Shown: positions 18,170 to 27,479 of the stretch, piece after piece | Position numbering within the stretch: the stretch's first letter is position 1 | Layout: each line of letters starts with the position of its first letter | DNA from: Blastococcus colisei | GTDB taxonomy: Bacteria > Actinomycetota > Actinomycetes > Mycobacteriales > Geodermatophilaceae | DNA length: 64,000 nucleotides | Assembly (NCBI RefSeq): GCF_006717095.1 | Contig: NZ_VFQE01000001.1 | Span: forward strand, 3,100,001-3,164,000 | Reading direction: 5' to 3' | Notes under the pieces: generated by a model | Databases searched by the model: none | Seen by the model: the letters and a program-made list of their open reading frames with translations, nothing else | Told to the model about the DNA's origin: nothing | Translations under genes and position numbers: made by a program

Positions 18170-20721
18170 TTTCCTGGGGGTGCAGTCGTGGTTGGCGCCA
18201 GCGCTTCGGCGAGGAACCGGGCCGTGCGGCTGGTCGGTGCTGCGGCGACCTGGTCCGGCGTCCCCGCGGCGACGATCTGCCCTCCCTCGTCCCCGGCCCC
18301 GGGGCCGAGGTCGATGACCCAGTCGGCGGCGGCGACGACGTCCATGTCGTGCTCGACGACGACAACGGAGTTGCCGGCGTCGACGATGTCGGAGAGCTGG
18401 CGCAGGAGCAGCTCCACGTCGGCGGGGTGCAACCCGGTGGTCGGCTCGTCGAGGATGTACAACGTGTGCCCGCCGCGGGCCCGCTGCAGCTCGCTGGCGA
18501 GCTTCACCCGCTGCGCCTCTCCACCCGAGAGCTCGGTCGCCGGCTGACCGAGGCGCAGGTAGCCCAGGCCGACGTCGCGCAGCGCGCGCAGACTGTTTGC
18601 CGCGGCCGACAAATCGGCGAGGAACTCGGCGGCGTCGTCCACGGTGAGATCGAGCACCTCGGCGATGTTCTTGCCGCGGTAGGTGACCTCGAGCGTCTCC
18701 GGGTTGTAGCGGGCGCCACGGCAGGTGGGGCAGGGGGCGTACGTATCGGGCAGGAAGAGCAGCTCGACGGTGACGAAGCCCTCCCCCTGACAGGTCGGGC
18801 ACCGACCGTCGGCCACGTTGAACGAGAAGCGCCCCGCCGCATAGCCCCGCGCCCGGGCCTCGTCGGTTGCCGCGAACACCCGGCGGACAGCGTCGAAGAG
18901 CCCCGTGTAGGTCGCGACGTTTGACCGGGGGGTGCGGCCGATGGGCTTTTGGTCGACCCGCACCATCCGGTCGAAGGCCTCCAACCCCTCCGTCTCGACC
19001 TCGGCCCCCGCGTCGTCCCCGTCGTCGGACGAGAGCACCTCGGAGGGGTCGTCGGAGGGGTCGTCGATCACGGCCCTGGAGGGCACGCCCGAGCAGAGGT
19101 GCCGCGAGACGACGTCGGCGAGCACCTGGCTGACCAGCGTCGACTTGCCGGATCCGGAGACGCCCGTGACCGCAGTGAGGACGCCGAGCGGCAGGTGCGC
19201 GTCGAGGTCGCGCAGGTTGTGCCGGTTGACGCCGTGCAGGTGCAGCCACCCGATCGGTTCCCGCGGAGGCCGGGCCCGCGCCCGGCCTGCCCCGTCGAAG
19301 AGGAAGCGCCGGGTGACCGACTCGGCGACGCCCGCGAGGTCGGCGACCTTCCCGCTGAACAGGACTCGGCCGCCGCGAACGCCGGCCTGCGGGCCGACGT
19401 CGACGATCCAGTCGGCGCGCCGGGCCACGTTCATGTCGTGCTCCACCACGAACAGCGAGTTGCCGGCCGCCTTGAGCCGGTCCAGGACGTCCAGCAGCGG
19501 CTCGGCGTCGGCTGGGTGCAGCCCCGCCGAGGGCTCGTCGAGGACATACACGACCCCGAAGAGCCCCGAACGCAGCTGCGTGGCGATCCGCAGCCGCTGG
19601 AACTCCCCCGGTGAGAGGGTGGGGGTGGCCCGGTCCAGGCTCAGGTAGCCCAGCCCGAGGCCGGTGAGCACCTTGATGCGCGCCACGAGGTCACGGGTGA
19701 TCGTCACGGCCACGTCGGTGGCCTCGCCCGAGTCCGACGACTCCCACGCCGCCGTCGGGTCGATGACACCGGCAGCGGCCCGCAGCGTGCCGACCAGCTT
19801 CGTGAGCGGCGTGGCGGCGAGCTCGGCGATGTCGTGCCCGGCGAAGGTGACCGCCAGCGACTCCGGACGCAGCCGGCGACCGTGGCAGACCGGGCAGGGC
19901 ACCATGCGGACGAACCGGAGGGCGCGCCGCCGCATCGTCGCGCTGGTCGAGTTGGCCAGCGTGCGCAGGACGTAGGAGCGGGCGCTGGTGTACGTCCCCT
20001 GGTACGGGCCCTGCACGCGGTCGGCCTCGCGCACGGGATGGACGGTGACGACCGGCTGCTCGTCGGTGAACAGGATCCAGTCGCGGTCCTCCTGCGGCAG
20101 GTCCCGCCACGGCCGGTCGATGTCGTGGCCCAGGGTGGCCAGGATGTCGCGCAGGTTCTTCCCGTACCAGGCGCCCGGCCAGGCGGCGATGGCCCCCTCG
20201 CGGATGCTCAGGGACGGGTCCGGGACCAGGGTCTCCTCGGTGACCTCGTAGATGGTGCCCAGGCCGTGGCACTCGGGACAGGCGCCCGCGGCGGTATTGG
20301 GCGAGAAGGCATCGGAGTCCAGCCGCTGCGTCGTCCCCGGCGGATACGTGCCGGCCCGGGAGAACAGCATCCGCAGCGAGTTCGACAGCGTGGTCACCGT
20401 GCCGACGGTTGACCGGCTGGAGGGGGCGCCCCGGCTCTGCTGGAGCGCCACGGCCGGCGGCAGCCCGGTGATCTCGTCCACGTCGGGGGCGCCCACCTGC
20501 TGGAGGAGACGGCGGGCGTACGGCGCGACGGACTCGAAGTACCGGCGCTGCGCCTCGGCGTAAATCGTGCCGAACGCCAGGGACGACTTCCCCGACCCCG
20601 AGACACCGGTGAACACGACCACCGCGTCCCGTGGGACGTCGACGTCGACGCTGCGCAGATTGTGCGTCCGGGCCCCGCGCACGCGGACGGCCGGGTCGGT
20701 CTCGCCGGGGCTGACGTCCAC
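18166..20721 (-). CDS. Short UvrA-like ABC ATPase (UvrA2-type)
   Basis: 851 aa from GTG 20721, chosen because AGGAAGGG lies seven bases before it. Two ATP-binding halves are complete: Walker A GVSGSGKSS near residue 40 and GVSGSGKST in the middle, each with an ABC signature (LSPGEFQRLRIA; LSGGEAQRVKLA) and Walker B (VYVLDEPSAGLHP; LYILDEPTTGLHP). Zinc-finger cysteines are visible (CPECHGLG, CPVCHGRR, CPTCQGEG, CPTCRGAR). It is roughly 100 residues shorter than housekeeping UvrA, consistent with UvrA2-class proteins that lack the UvrB-binding insert. These may act in DNA-damage tolerance or resistance to DNA-binding drugs. Here it is element cargo; no uvrB or uvrC lies nearby. Confidence 0.88.
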   Translation of the reverse strand: MDVSPGETDPAVRVRGARTHNLRSVDVDVPRDAVVVFTGVSGSGKSSLAFGTIYAEAQRRYFESVAPYARRLLQQVGAPDVDEITGLPPAVALQQSRGAPSSRSTVGTVTTLSNSLRMLFSRAGTYPPGTTQRLDSDAFSPNTAAGACPECHGLGTIYEVTEETLVPDPSLSIREGAIAAWPGAWYGKNLRDILATLGHDIDRPWRDLPQEDRDWILFTDEQPVVTVHPVREADRVQGPYQGTYTSARSYVLRTLANSTSATMRRRALRFVRMVPCPVCHGRRLRPESLAVTFAGHDIAELAATPLTKLVGTLRAAAGVIDPTAAWESSDSGEATDVAVTITRDLVARIKVLTGLGLGYLSLDRATPTLSPGEFQRLRIATQLRSGLFGVVYVLDEPSAGLHPADAEPLLDVLDRLKAAGNSLFVVEHDMNVARRADWIVDVGPQAGVRGGRVLFSGKVADLAGVAESVTRRFLFDGAGRARARPPREPIGWLHLHGVNRHNLRDLDAHLPLGVLTAVTGVSGSGKSTLVSQVLADVVSRHLCSGVPSRAVIDDPSDDPSEVLSSDDGDDAGAEVETEGLEAFDRMVRVDQKPIGRTPRSNVATYTGLFDAVRRVFAATDEARARGYAAGRFSFNVADGRCPTCQGEGFVTVELLFLPDTYAPCPTCRGARYNPETLEVTYRGKNIAEVLDLTVDDAAEFLADLSAAANSLRALRDVGLGYLRLGQPATELSGGEAQRVKLASELQRARGGHTLYILDEPTTGLHPADVELLLRQLSDIVDAGNSVVVVEHDMDVVAAADWVIDLGPGAGDEGGQIVAAGTPDQVAAAPTSRTARFLAEALAPTTTAPPGK

Positions 20722-21318
20722 GCGTCGTCCCTTCCTGCACCGGATCACGCCCGGACCGGTGGGCGCCCGGTCCCGGATCGCCGGGGCTGGACGGTCCGCA
20801 CTGACGGAGTACCCGTCGTCGTCCTCGCGGAACCCGTCGGATCAGCCCTCGACGGGCAGGACCAGCTGGCGCAGCAGCCGGTCGGCGTCGGCGGCGCCGG
20901 ACTACGGAATCCCGCGAGCGTCGCCGTTAGAGGGTTCGGGACGGGTGCTCTCGGTGGCCAGGTAGCCGGGTCCGTCGTTGCTGACCTTGCTCTCGCAGGG
21001 TTGGCGGTCGTCTTGCTGGGCAACATCCCGCGTTGCGCCGACCCGGGTGAACCCGTGGCATGTGACTGGGGGTCTCAGACTGATGGCAGGCCGAGCGGTA
21101 TGTCTGGCGCCTTCGGGACGGAGCTGTCCGGGCACCAGACACCGGGCAGGTAGCGGCTCCGCGGCACCGTCCACGTGGAGATGCCGCAGATCAGCGCCGA
21201 AGAATGCGGACCCGTTCGGTTCGACAGCGCGTCCTCAATCGTCGCTTCCGCGCACCGGCCGCGGCCGCGGTCGGCGGACCTTGGGCTGATCCACGCCGCA
21301 CCGTGGGCTCCACCTGTT
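20722..21318. other. Intergenic cargo region with a short coding relic
   Basis: About 600 bp with no intact gene. On the minus strand 20904-20839 encodes SGAADADRLLRQLVLPVEG and a stop with almost every third base G or C, which looks like the C-terminal end of a lost gene; the family is not recognised. The rest (20905-21318) has no recognisable coding or repeat structure. The UvrA-like promoter must lie close to 20722-20800. Confidence 0.35.
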
Positions 21319-21627
21319 CTACGTGGGCTGCTTCTCCGCAACGACATCGAGCTGCTCGATCGTGGGCTCCTCAAAGAGCTCACCCGTGTTCTCACCGAGC
21401 GCTTTCGCAACCTCACCCGAGAGGTGCGCCTGGCGCCCGTCGTCGTCGGGAAAGGCGTCGAAGATCCCGAACGAGGAGGGTCCGAACTGGATCCCGAACC
21501 ACCTGACGGTCTTCGGCTCCCCTTCGACGATCGACAACCCCTGGTTCAAGAAGGCGCGGACGTCTTCCTCCCTGCCGGGCAGTGCTTCAAGGCGTACCAG
21601 AAGGGCTTTGCTGACCTGTGTTGACAT
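21319..21627 (-). CDS. Antibiotic biosynthesis monooxygenase (ABM)-like small protein
   Basis: 102 aa from the ATG of MSTQVSKALLVRLEALPGRE; the longer upstream frame is rich in Arg and not protein-like. The pattern LLVRLEALPGREEDVRAFLNQGL, then VRWFGIQFGPSSFGIFDAFPDDDGRQAHLSGEVAKAL, is the ferredoxin-like ABM / YgiN fold (dimeric alpha+beta barrel). Such proteins include cofactor-free quinone monooxygenases and heme-degrading enzymes; which applies here is not visible. It lies downstream of the aldo/keto reductase with a 102-base gap, last in the minus-strand redox cluster. Confidence 0.7.
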   Translation of the reverse strand: MSTQVSKALLVRLEALPGREEDVRAFLNQGLSIVEGEPKTVRWFGIQFGPSSFGIFDAFPDDDGRQAHLSGEVAKALGENTGELFEEPTIEQLDVVAEKQPT

Positions 21628-21729
21628 CTTGGATCTCTCTCTCCTTGCTCGGTTGGCGTCGTGATGCGGGAAGGGTCGGGAGAGCGGCCACATTTTGCGA
21701 GGCGCCCCGACAGTCGGAGGTGGCGGAGA

Positions 21730-22578
21730 TCAGAGCATCTCTAGCGGCACCTTACTGGACGGCGGTGGGAACATCCGGTCGAGCTGCTCCAGCTCCGCCG
21801 GGCTGAAGCTGATCTCCATCGCGGCGCGGTTCTCCATCACCCGCGCCGGGGTGGAGGCTTTAACGACGGCGAAGAACTCGGGGAGTCGCAGCACCCAGGC
21901 GAGGGCCAGCTGGGCCGGGGTCACTCCCTTTGCGCCAGCCATGTCGCGGACCGCGGGATGCTCGAGCAGCCGGCCGTGGTCGACCGGGGAGTAGGCCATC
22001 AGGGGCATGCCGGCCTCGCGGCATCTCGGGAGAAGGTCGTACTCGAGTCCGCGGCGGGCGAGGTTGTAGAGCACCTGATCGGTCTGCACCCGCGCTCCGC
22101 CCGGCACTGAGGCCAGCTCGTCGAGGTCCGGGGCGTCAAGATTGCTGACGCCCCAGCCGCCGATCAGCCCTGCCTGCTGCAGTTCCTCGAACCCCGCCAC
22201 CGTCTCGGCCAGCGGCACTCGCCCGCGCCAATGCAGCAAGTACATGTCGAGGTAATCGGTGCCCAACCGCCGCAGGCTGGCCTGGCAGGCCTCCACCGTC
22301 CCTCGTCGCGTGGCGTGGCTGGGCACCACCTTGCTGACCAGATAAACACTGTCCCGCCGCCCTGCGATGGCCTCGCTGACGAGTTCTTCGGCGGCGCCGT
22401 CGCCATACATCTCGGCGGTGTCGATCAGGATCAGGCCGCTCTCGATGCCCGTACGCAGGGCGGCCACCTCGGTGGCCCGCCGGGCGGACTGCTCACCCAT
22501 GTACCAGGTGCCCAGGCCCAGTGCCGGGACGGTGCCCCCGTTGGGCAGGGACACCGCGCGGATGGCGGGTGCGGTCAT
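21730..22578 (-). CDS. Aldo/keto reductase
   Basis: 282 aa from ATG of MTAPAIRAVSLPNGG; an upstream extension is possible but has no family similarity. It is a NADPH-dependent (beta/alpha)8 reductase of aldehydes and ketones. The catalytic tetrad is complete: Asp and Tyr in DTAEMYGDG, Lys in VSKVVPSHA and His in YLLHWRGRV. GWGVSNLDAPDL and the late KASTPARVMEN segment are the usual cofactor-site motifs. It is part of the aldehyde-related cargo block with the zinc dehydrogenases further right. Confidence 0.92.
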   Translation of the reverse strand: MTAPAIRAVSLPNGGTVPALGLGTWYMGEQSARRATEVAALRTGIESGLILIDTAEMYGDGAAEELVSEAIAGRRDSVYLVSKVVPSHATRRGTVEACQASLRRLGTDYLDMYLLHWRGRVPLAETVAGFEELQQAGLIGGWGVSNLDAPDLDELASVPGGARVQTDQVLYNLARRGLEYDLLPRCREAGMPLMAYSPVDHGRLLEHPAVRDMAGAKGVTPAQLALAWVLRLPEFFAVVKASTPARVMENRAAMEISFSPAELEQLDRMFPPPSSKVPLEML

Positions 22579-22953
22579 GACGGGTGCTCCTCGGGGGGTG
22601 CGGGTAGCGAGACAACGAGGGTTCGAGCAGTCCTCGACGGTTGGCGTGTCTGTGGTCCCGGGCCGCTTGTGCCGCGCGATCCATGGTGGAGCGGCGGCAG
22701 CACCCGTCGGATCGGACGGCAAGGCAGTAGGCGATCGTCACGGCACGCTGCGGCCGGTTTCCTTCGCGGGATGCGGGACGTCGGCAGCTGGCACGTCGAC
22801 CCGGCGATGCGTCCCCTCGTCGAGCGCTACACCGCCACGCGGCTGGCCGCCGCCAAGCCCGGCGCTTACGTCTACCAGGCCCTGACCGCCCGGCGCCGGC
22901 CCGCCGAGCGGCTCGGCGCCGGGCCCCGGGGCCGGTCCGCCCGTCGGCGCGCC
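22579..22953. other. Gap between aldo/keto reductase and dehydrogenase fragment; possible plus-strand coding relic
   Basis: No intact minus-strand gene. On the plus strand, 22772 to about 22930 (MRDVGSWHVDPAMRPLVERY onwards) has strongly G/C third positions for about 50 codons, unlike random frames, and then degenerates into Arg-rich sequence. The family is not recognised. It may be a fragment of a lost gene. Confidence 0.3.
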
Positions 22954-23283
22954 TCACGCCCCCGGACGGAAGACGGCACGGACGCACCCGTCCTCCTTGT
23001 TCTTGAACATCTCGTACCCGCGTGGCCCTTCGTCCAGGGGCATCACGTGGGTCGCCAGGTGCTCGGTCCTGACCTCGTCCCGGCTCATCAGGTCGAGGAT
23101 CTCGGGGATGTAGCGGTGCCCGTGCTGCTGGGCGCCGCGCAGCGTGAGCGCCTTGTTCATCACCGCCCCCATCGGGAACTTGTCCACCAGGCCGCCGAAC
23201 ACGCCGAGGGCGAACACCGTCCCGCCCTTGCGGCAGGCGTAGATGGCTGCCAGCGACGCCACGCTCCCCAGCGCGCTCGTCAC
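22954..23283 (-). pseudogene. C-terminal third of a zinc-dependent alcohol dehydrogenase (MDR)
   Basis: About 109 codons matching the end of zinc-dependent MDR dehydrogenases: AIYACRKGGTVFALGVFGGL, PMGAVMNKALTLRGAQQHGH, then the conserved C-terminus ending in GYEMFKNKEDGCVRAVFRP. The zinc-binding and Rossmann parts are absent. The frame opens with a GTG that overlaps the PfpI-like stop (GTGA at 23283-23280), so the fragment may still be translated. It is clearly different from the full dehydrogenase at 23857-25011 and so comes from a second, deleted gene rather than a duplication. Confidence 0.75.
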
Positions 23284-23855
23284 GAGCCACCGCCCGCGCC
23301 GGCGGTCTGGGGCGCCCGGGCGAACTCCTGCACGATCCGCTCGCAGAACGCCGGCAGGTCGTCGGGCGACCGGCTCGTGGTGATGTTGCCGTCGGTGACG
23401 ACCTGCTCGTCGACCACCTCGGCCCCGGCGTTGCGCAGGTCGGTGCGGATGCTCGGGAACGAGGTCAGCCGCCGGCCCCGGGCGACGTCGGCCTCCACGA
23501 AGTTCCACGGGCCGTGGCAGATCGAGGCGACCGGCTTGCCCGACTGCACGAAGTCCCGGACGAACTGCACCGCGGCGGGTTCCATCCGCAGCTTGTCCGG
23601 GTTCACCGTCCCGCCGGGCAGCAGCAGCGCGTCGTAGTCGTCGACCGAGGCGGCCCCGACCAGCCGGTCGACGCCGAAGGAGCCGGCGTCCTCCAGGTCG
23701 TTGTTGCGGGCCAGGATCTCGCCGCTGGTGATCGAGACGACGTCGGTGCGTGCGCCGGCGTCGTCCAGGGCCTGCCGTGGCTGCTCGAGCTCGACCCGCT
23801 CCACGCCGTCGGCGGCGAGGATGGCGACCCGGCGTCCGTTCAGCTCCCCGGCCAC
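23280..23855 (-). CDS. DJ-1/PfpI family protein (type 1 glutamine amidotransferase-like)
   Basis: 191 aa. RRVAILAADGVERVELEQPR at the start, then DALLLPGGTVNPDKLR, and the nucleophile elbow PVASICHGPWNFVEADVARGR with Cys near residue 115. This matches PfpI/YhbO-type proteins associated with stress, proteolysis or deglycation of methylglyoxal-modified molecules. The start is two bases from the end of the formaldehyde dehydrogenase-like gene, so they are cotranscribed. The pairing suggests reactive-aldehyde defence, but this is inference. Confidence 0.88.
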   Translation of the reverse strand: MAGELNGRRVAILAADGVERVELEQPRQALDDAGARTDVVSITSGEILARNNDLEDAGSFGVDRLVGAASVDDYDALLLPGGTVNPDKLRMEPAAVQFVRDFVQSGKPVASICHGPWNFVEADVARGRRLTSFPSIRTDLRNAGAEVVDEQVVTDGNITTSRSPDDLPAFCERIVQEFARAPQTAGAGGGS

Positions 23856-23856
23856 G

Positions 23857-25011
23857 TCAGCTCCCCGCCATCGCCGGGTGCAGGACGACCTTGGTCCAGC
23901 CGTCGTCTCGGGCGTCGAAGTGCTGGTACGCCTCGACCGCCTGATTCAGAGGCAGGTCGTGGGAGACGATCCAGGAGGGCTTGGCCTTGCCGGCCGCGAT
24001 GAGGTCGCGCAGCCGGCGGTTGTACTTCTTGACCGGGCATTGTCCGCTGCCGATGGTCTGGCCCTTGAGCCAGTGCAGGCCGTAGTCGATGGCGACCTTC
24101 CCTTGCTTGGCGTCCTCGTCGGGGCCGCCGGGATCGGCCGGCAGGAAGACCCCGACCACGCCGATGCCGCCGGTGAAACGCACCGACTGGATCAGCCGGT
24201 TCAGCGTCATGGCCGGGTCCTCGGTGCCCTGCGGGTCATGGGCCTGGTAGCCCACGCACTCACATCCGCGGTCGGCGCCCAGGCCCATGGTCTGGTCGAG
24301 CACGAACTGCACCGGGTCGGTCTTGGAGTCGTCCACCGGGATGGCGCCGATCTGTTCGGCCAGTCGCAACCGGTCGGGGTGCCGGTCGACGACCATCACC
24401 TTGGCTGCGCCCTTGATCGTGGCCGACAGCGCGGCCATCAGGCCCACCGGGCCAGCGCCGTAGATCACCACCGAGTCGCCGGGGATGACCCCGGCCATCT
24501 CGGTGGCGTGGTAGCCGGTGGGGAAGATGTCGGCCAGCATCACGTAGTCGTTCTCCTTCTCCTGGGCGTCTTCGCCCAGGCGGAGGCAGTTGTGGTCGCC
24601 GTAGGGCACCCGCAGCATCTCGGCCTGCCCTCCTGCCCACGGACCCATTGCAGCGAAGCCATAGGCCGCGCCAGCCGCTGCCGGGTCCGGCTGGGTGGTC
24701 AGGCAGTAGTTGGTCAGGCCGCGCTCGCAGTTCTTGCAGAACCCGCAGGAGATGTTGAACGGCAGGACCACCCGCTCGCCGACCTTGACCTTGTCGACGC
24801 CGTCGCCGACCTCGATGACTTCACCGAGGTTCTCGTGGCCGAACCAGCGGCCGGTCTCGAAGTCGGTCCGGCCCTCGTACATGTGCAGGTCCGAGCCGCA
24901 GATGTTGGTGGCGGTGACCCGCACGAGGACGTCGGTGGGCCGTTCGATCTTCGCGTCCGGGACGTCGGTGACGCTGACGTCGCGCGGTCCGTTGTACACG
25001 ACTGCCTTCAT
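23857..25011 (-). CDS. Zinc-dependent dehydrogenase, glutathione-independent formaldehyde dehydrogenase-like
   Basis: 384 aa medium-chain dehydrogenase. Catalytic zinc ligands are visible in NICGSDLHMYEG (Cys) and RWFGHENLGEV (His-Glu), and the structural zinc site in CGFCKNCERGLTNYC. The long insert after it (QPDPAAAGAAYGFAAMGPWAGGQAE) and the Rossmann segment VVIYGAGPVGLMAALSA are typical of the FdhA/Pseudomonas formaldehyde dismutase group. It likely oxidises formaldehyde or related aldehydes with tightly bound NAD. It is first gene of the minus-strand redox block and is divergent from the LysR gene at 25186, which probably controls it from the shared 174-bp intergenic region. Confidence 0.9.
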   Translation of the reverse strand: MKAVVYNGPRDVSVTDVPDAKIERPTDVLVRVTATNICGSDLHMYEGRTDFETGRWFGHENLGEVIEVGDGVDKVKVGERVVLPFNISCGFCKNCERGLTNYCLTTQPDPAAAGAAYGFAAMGPWAGGQAEMLRVPYGDHNCLRLGEDAQEKENDYVMLADIFPTGYHATEMAGVIPGDSVVIYGAGPVGLMAALSATIKGAAKVMVVDRHPDRLRLAEQIGAIPVDDSKTDPVQFVLDQTMGLGADRGCECVGYQAHDPQGTEDPAMTLNRLIQSVRFTGGIGVVGVFLPADPGGPDEDAKQGKVAIDYGLHWLKGQTIGSGQCPVKKYNRRLRDLIAAGKAKPSWIVSHDLPLNQAVEAYQHFDARDDGWTKVVLHPAMAGS

Positions 25012-25185
25012 GGGAAGCCTCCTGTTGGGGCGTGCTGGGGAGCCTGCGACCCAACGGGGTCCGCCGGCTGTTCGGACTGGTCCTGATCTCGGCTACGGCC
25101 CTCCTGCCCAGTCGTGCGGTGGTCATGGCCCACTGGCAGGACGCGTTTCCTCCGGCCCATCAGCCAGGGGCTAACGTGCCTGGTC

Positions 25186-26076
25186 GTGGAGCTCCGCCAG
25201 CTCAGATACTTCGTTGCCGTAGCCGAGGAACGGCACTTCGGGCGCGCCGCCCGCAGGCTGCACATCGCTGCGCCGTCGCTGTCCCAGCAGATCCAGGCAC
25301 TCGAGCGGGATCTGCACGTCACCCTCTTCGAGCGCAGCCCGCGCAGCGTGACGCTCACGCCGGCCGGGGAGGTGCTCCTCGAGCACACCCGCATCCTGCT
25401 GGAGCGAGCCGACCGTGCCCGCGCTGAGGTCCGCTGCGCCGACGGGCGGCACCGGCACCTGGAACTCCGCGTCGTCTCCGCCGTCGAGTACGTCCTGGAC
25501 GGGGCGCTGCACCAGCTGTCCGGACCGGCCTCCCAGCTAGAGGTCATCACCGCGACGGCTACCGGCAAGGAGGCGATCCGCGCGGTCCGCGAGGAGAGCG
25601 CCGACGCCGCGGTCGTCTGGGTCCGCTCCGCCCAAGAGCAGGACCTGTCCGGGACGGTCCTCCGCCAGGTGTCCGTGCACCTGGCGCTGCCGGCCGGGCA
25701 CCGACTCGCCGCCTCGCCGGCGATCCGGGTCGCCGAGCTCGCCACCGAGGCAATCGTGCTGTTCCCCCGCGACCTCTTCCTCAGCATCTGGGAGCACATC
25801 CTCGGTCACCTGCTCCCCGCCGGGATGTCCCGACCCGGCCAGGTGCTCACCCAGCCCGACCTCATCAACGCCCCCGAAGCCATGCTGCGGTCGGTCGCCA
25901 CCGGCCACGGGGTGGCTCCCGTCGCCCCGGCGATGGCCGAGCACCTGGCGGTCGCCGGAACCGTGATCCGTCCCCTCGACCCGCCCCTGCTGATCCCCGT
26001 CGAACTCGTCTGGCGCGAGCCGCCGCACCCCGGGCTGGAGCGCGTCATCGCCATGCTGGCCGGCGCCGGAGGGTAG
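25186..26076 (+). CDS. LysR family transcriptional regulator
   Basis: 296 aa. The start is taken as GTG 25186 because it gives the canonical beginning VELRQLRYFVAVAEERHFGRA. The N-terminal winged HTH (residues 1-60, AARRLHIAAPSLSQQIQALE) is followed by an effector-binding domain of normal length. It is divergently arranged to the formaldehyde dehydrogenase-like operon, the standard layout for a LysR regulator and its target. The inducer is unknown, plausibly an aldehyde. Confidence 0.92.
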   Translation: MELRQLRYFVAVAEERHFGRAARRLHIAAPSLSQQIQALERDLHVTLFERSPRSVTLTPAGEVLLEHTRILLERADRARAEVRCADGRHRHLELRVVSAVEYVLDGALHQLSGPASQLEVITATATGKEAIRAVREESADAAVVWVRSAQEQDLSGTVLRQVSVHLALPAGHRLAASPAIRVAELATEAIVLFPRDLFLSIWEHILGHLLPAGMSRPGQVLTQPDLINAPEAMLRSVATGHGVAPVAPAMAEHLAVAGTVIRPLDPPLLIPVELVWREPPHPGLERVIAMLAGAGG

Positions 26077-26107
26077 GACGAACGGGGACGTAGAAGGCGC
26101 TGAATGG

Positions 26108-27328
26108 TCAGGAGCAGTCGACCGGCCCGATCGCGGGGCGTCGCCAGAGCTCCCAACCGATCAGGAGCACGCACACGACGGTCAGTCCGGCGAGCGCCGC
26201 CAACGCCGGCACGACCACAGCGACCGGGATCAACGCGGCAGCCCCCACCGCCGCAAGGAGGCGACCGGCGGCCAGCTGATGGTGATCGCGCCACCGGTAG
26301 GCCACGTCACCGACGAAGAACAGCGCGACGCCACCGGCCAGGGCGACGGCGGACAACAGCGCGAGCGGCTCGGCCGCACCCGCGACGGCTTCGTGGACCC
26401 CGAGCGCGAAGAACACCACCCCGGCTACCAGCGGCAGGTGCAGGTAGCTGTAGGAATCGCGCGCCAGCCGGGCCCTCTCCCGGTTCCCGGTGGCGCGCAA
26501 CCGCCGTTCGGCCCCGCCGCGGAGATAACCGAAGTAGGACCACCACAGGCCGGCCGCGATCAGCACGGCGAGGAGGACGGCTGTCACCACGCTCGGCCGC
26601 CCCAGCGAGTCTTCGGCGCCGGCGCCCACCTCGACGATCGCCTCACCCAGCGCGATGATGACGATGAGCCCGTGCCGCTCCACGAAGTAGGCCGGCGCCA
26701 CAGCCCAGCCGGCGGTACCGACCAGTACCGGTCCGGAGAAGTCGATCACCACGGCCGCGATCCACAACAGCTCCCGCCCCGGTGTGTCGACGAACGCGGC
26801 GGCCACCAGTAGCGCCGGCCCGCCGAGAAGGGTGGGGACGAGCCGCAGCGCGGCCGCACCCACATTCGCCTCGCCCCGCACGTCGAGAGCCAGCAGCGCC
26901 ACGTGGATCAGTCGCACCGCCAGGAATGCGAGCCCGAACACGAGCGCCCGTGCGCCGAAGGCCTGCGGCAGCGCGACCGCGGCGACCAGCATCGCCGCCA
27001 TCGCGAGGAAGATCAGCAGGCGGTGCGCGGGCCCGGCGTGGTCGGAAGTGTTGGTCAGCCAGGCGTAGCAGACCCACGCCCACCACACGGCGGCGAGCGC
27101 CAGGAGCCCCCGCCCGAAGCCCGCCCACGAGATGTCCGCCAGCATCAGGATCGTCACCTGGGACATCGCGTAGACGAACACCAGGTCGAAAAACAGCTCC
27201 AGCGTCCCGACCGACCGGTCCGCCGTCTCCTCCGGTGCCTGCTCAGCCGCACCGCCGCCGTCATCGCCGCGCATACTTTGCTCCACACCCACCTCGCCGA
27301 CCTCGACGTTGCGTAGCCCAGGCCACAT
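26108..27328 (-). CDS. Low temperature requirement A (LtrA) family membrane protein
   Basis: 406 aa with about twelve hydrophobic helices from residue 40 onwards. The family opening RSVGTLELFFDLVFVYAMSQ is unmistakable, and FVERHGLIVIIALGEAIVEVG in the middle is the second conserved block. ATG 27328 is preceded by GGAGGG at six bases. The function of LtrA proteins is unknown; the name comes from a Listeria mutant. It is convergent with the LysR gene and is probably cargo. Confidence 0.92.
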   Translation of the reverse strand: MWPGLRNVEVGEVGVEQSMRGDDGGGAAEQAPEETADRSVGTLELFFDLVFVYAMSQVTILMLADISWAGFGRGLLALAAVWWAWVCYAWLTNTSDHAGPAHRLLIFLAMAAMLVAAVALPQAFGARALVFGLAFLAVRLIHVALLALDVRGEANVGAAALRLVPTLLGGPALLVAAAFVDTPGRELLWIAAVVIDFSGPVLVGTAGWAVAPAYFVERHGLIVIIALGEAIVEVGAGAEDSLGRPSVVTAVLLAVLIAAGLWWSYFGYLRGGAERRLRATGNRERARLARDSYSYLHLPLVAGVVFFALGVHEAVAGAAEPLALLSAVALAGGVALFFVGDVAYRWRDHHQLAAGRLLAAVGAAALIPVAVVVPALAALAGLTVVCVLLIGWELWRRPAIGPVDCS

Positions 27329-27427
27329 AACGCGCCCTCCGGGCGACGATCACCTTCCACAGTGGGAACCGCCAGCGGAGCAGCTCGTGGTGGTCAACGA
27401 GAACGAGAGCCCGTTCCACTCAGGGAT

Positions 27428-27452
27428 CCCCCTGTGGGACACCAGGAGGGGG
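27428..27452 (-). terminator. Hairpin between the unknown 229-aa gene and ltrA
   Basis: CCCCCT (27428-27433) and AGGGGG (27447-27452) pair across a 13-base loop in the 151-bp gap between two minus-strand genes. It probably ends the upstream transcript. A second palindrome (ATGGGCCCCCAT) lies at 27459-27470. Confidence 0.4.
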
Positions 27453-27479
27453 CAGTGATGGGCCCCCATGCCTGATCCT

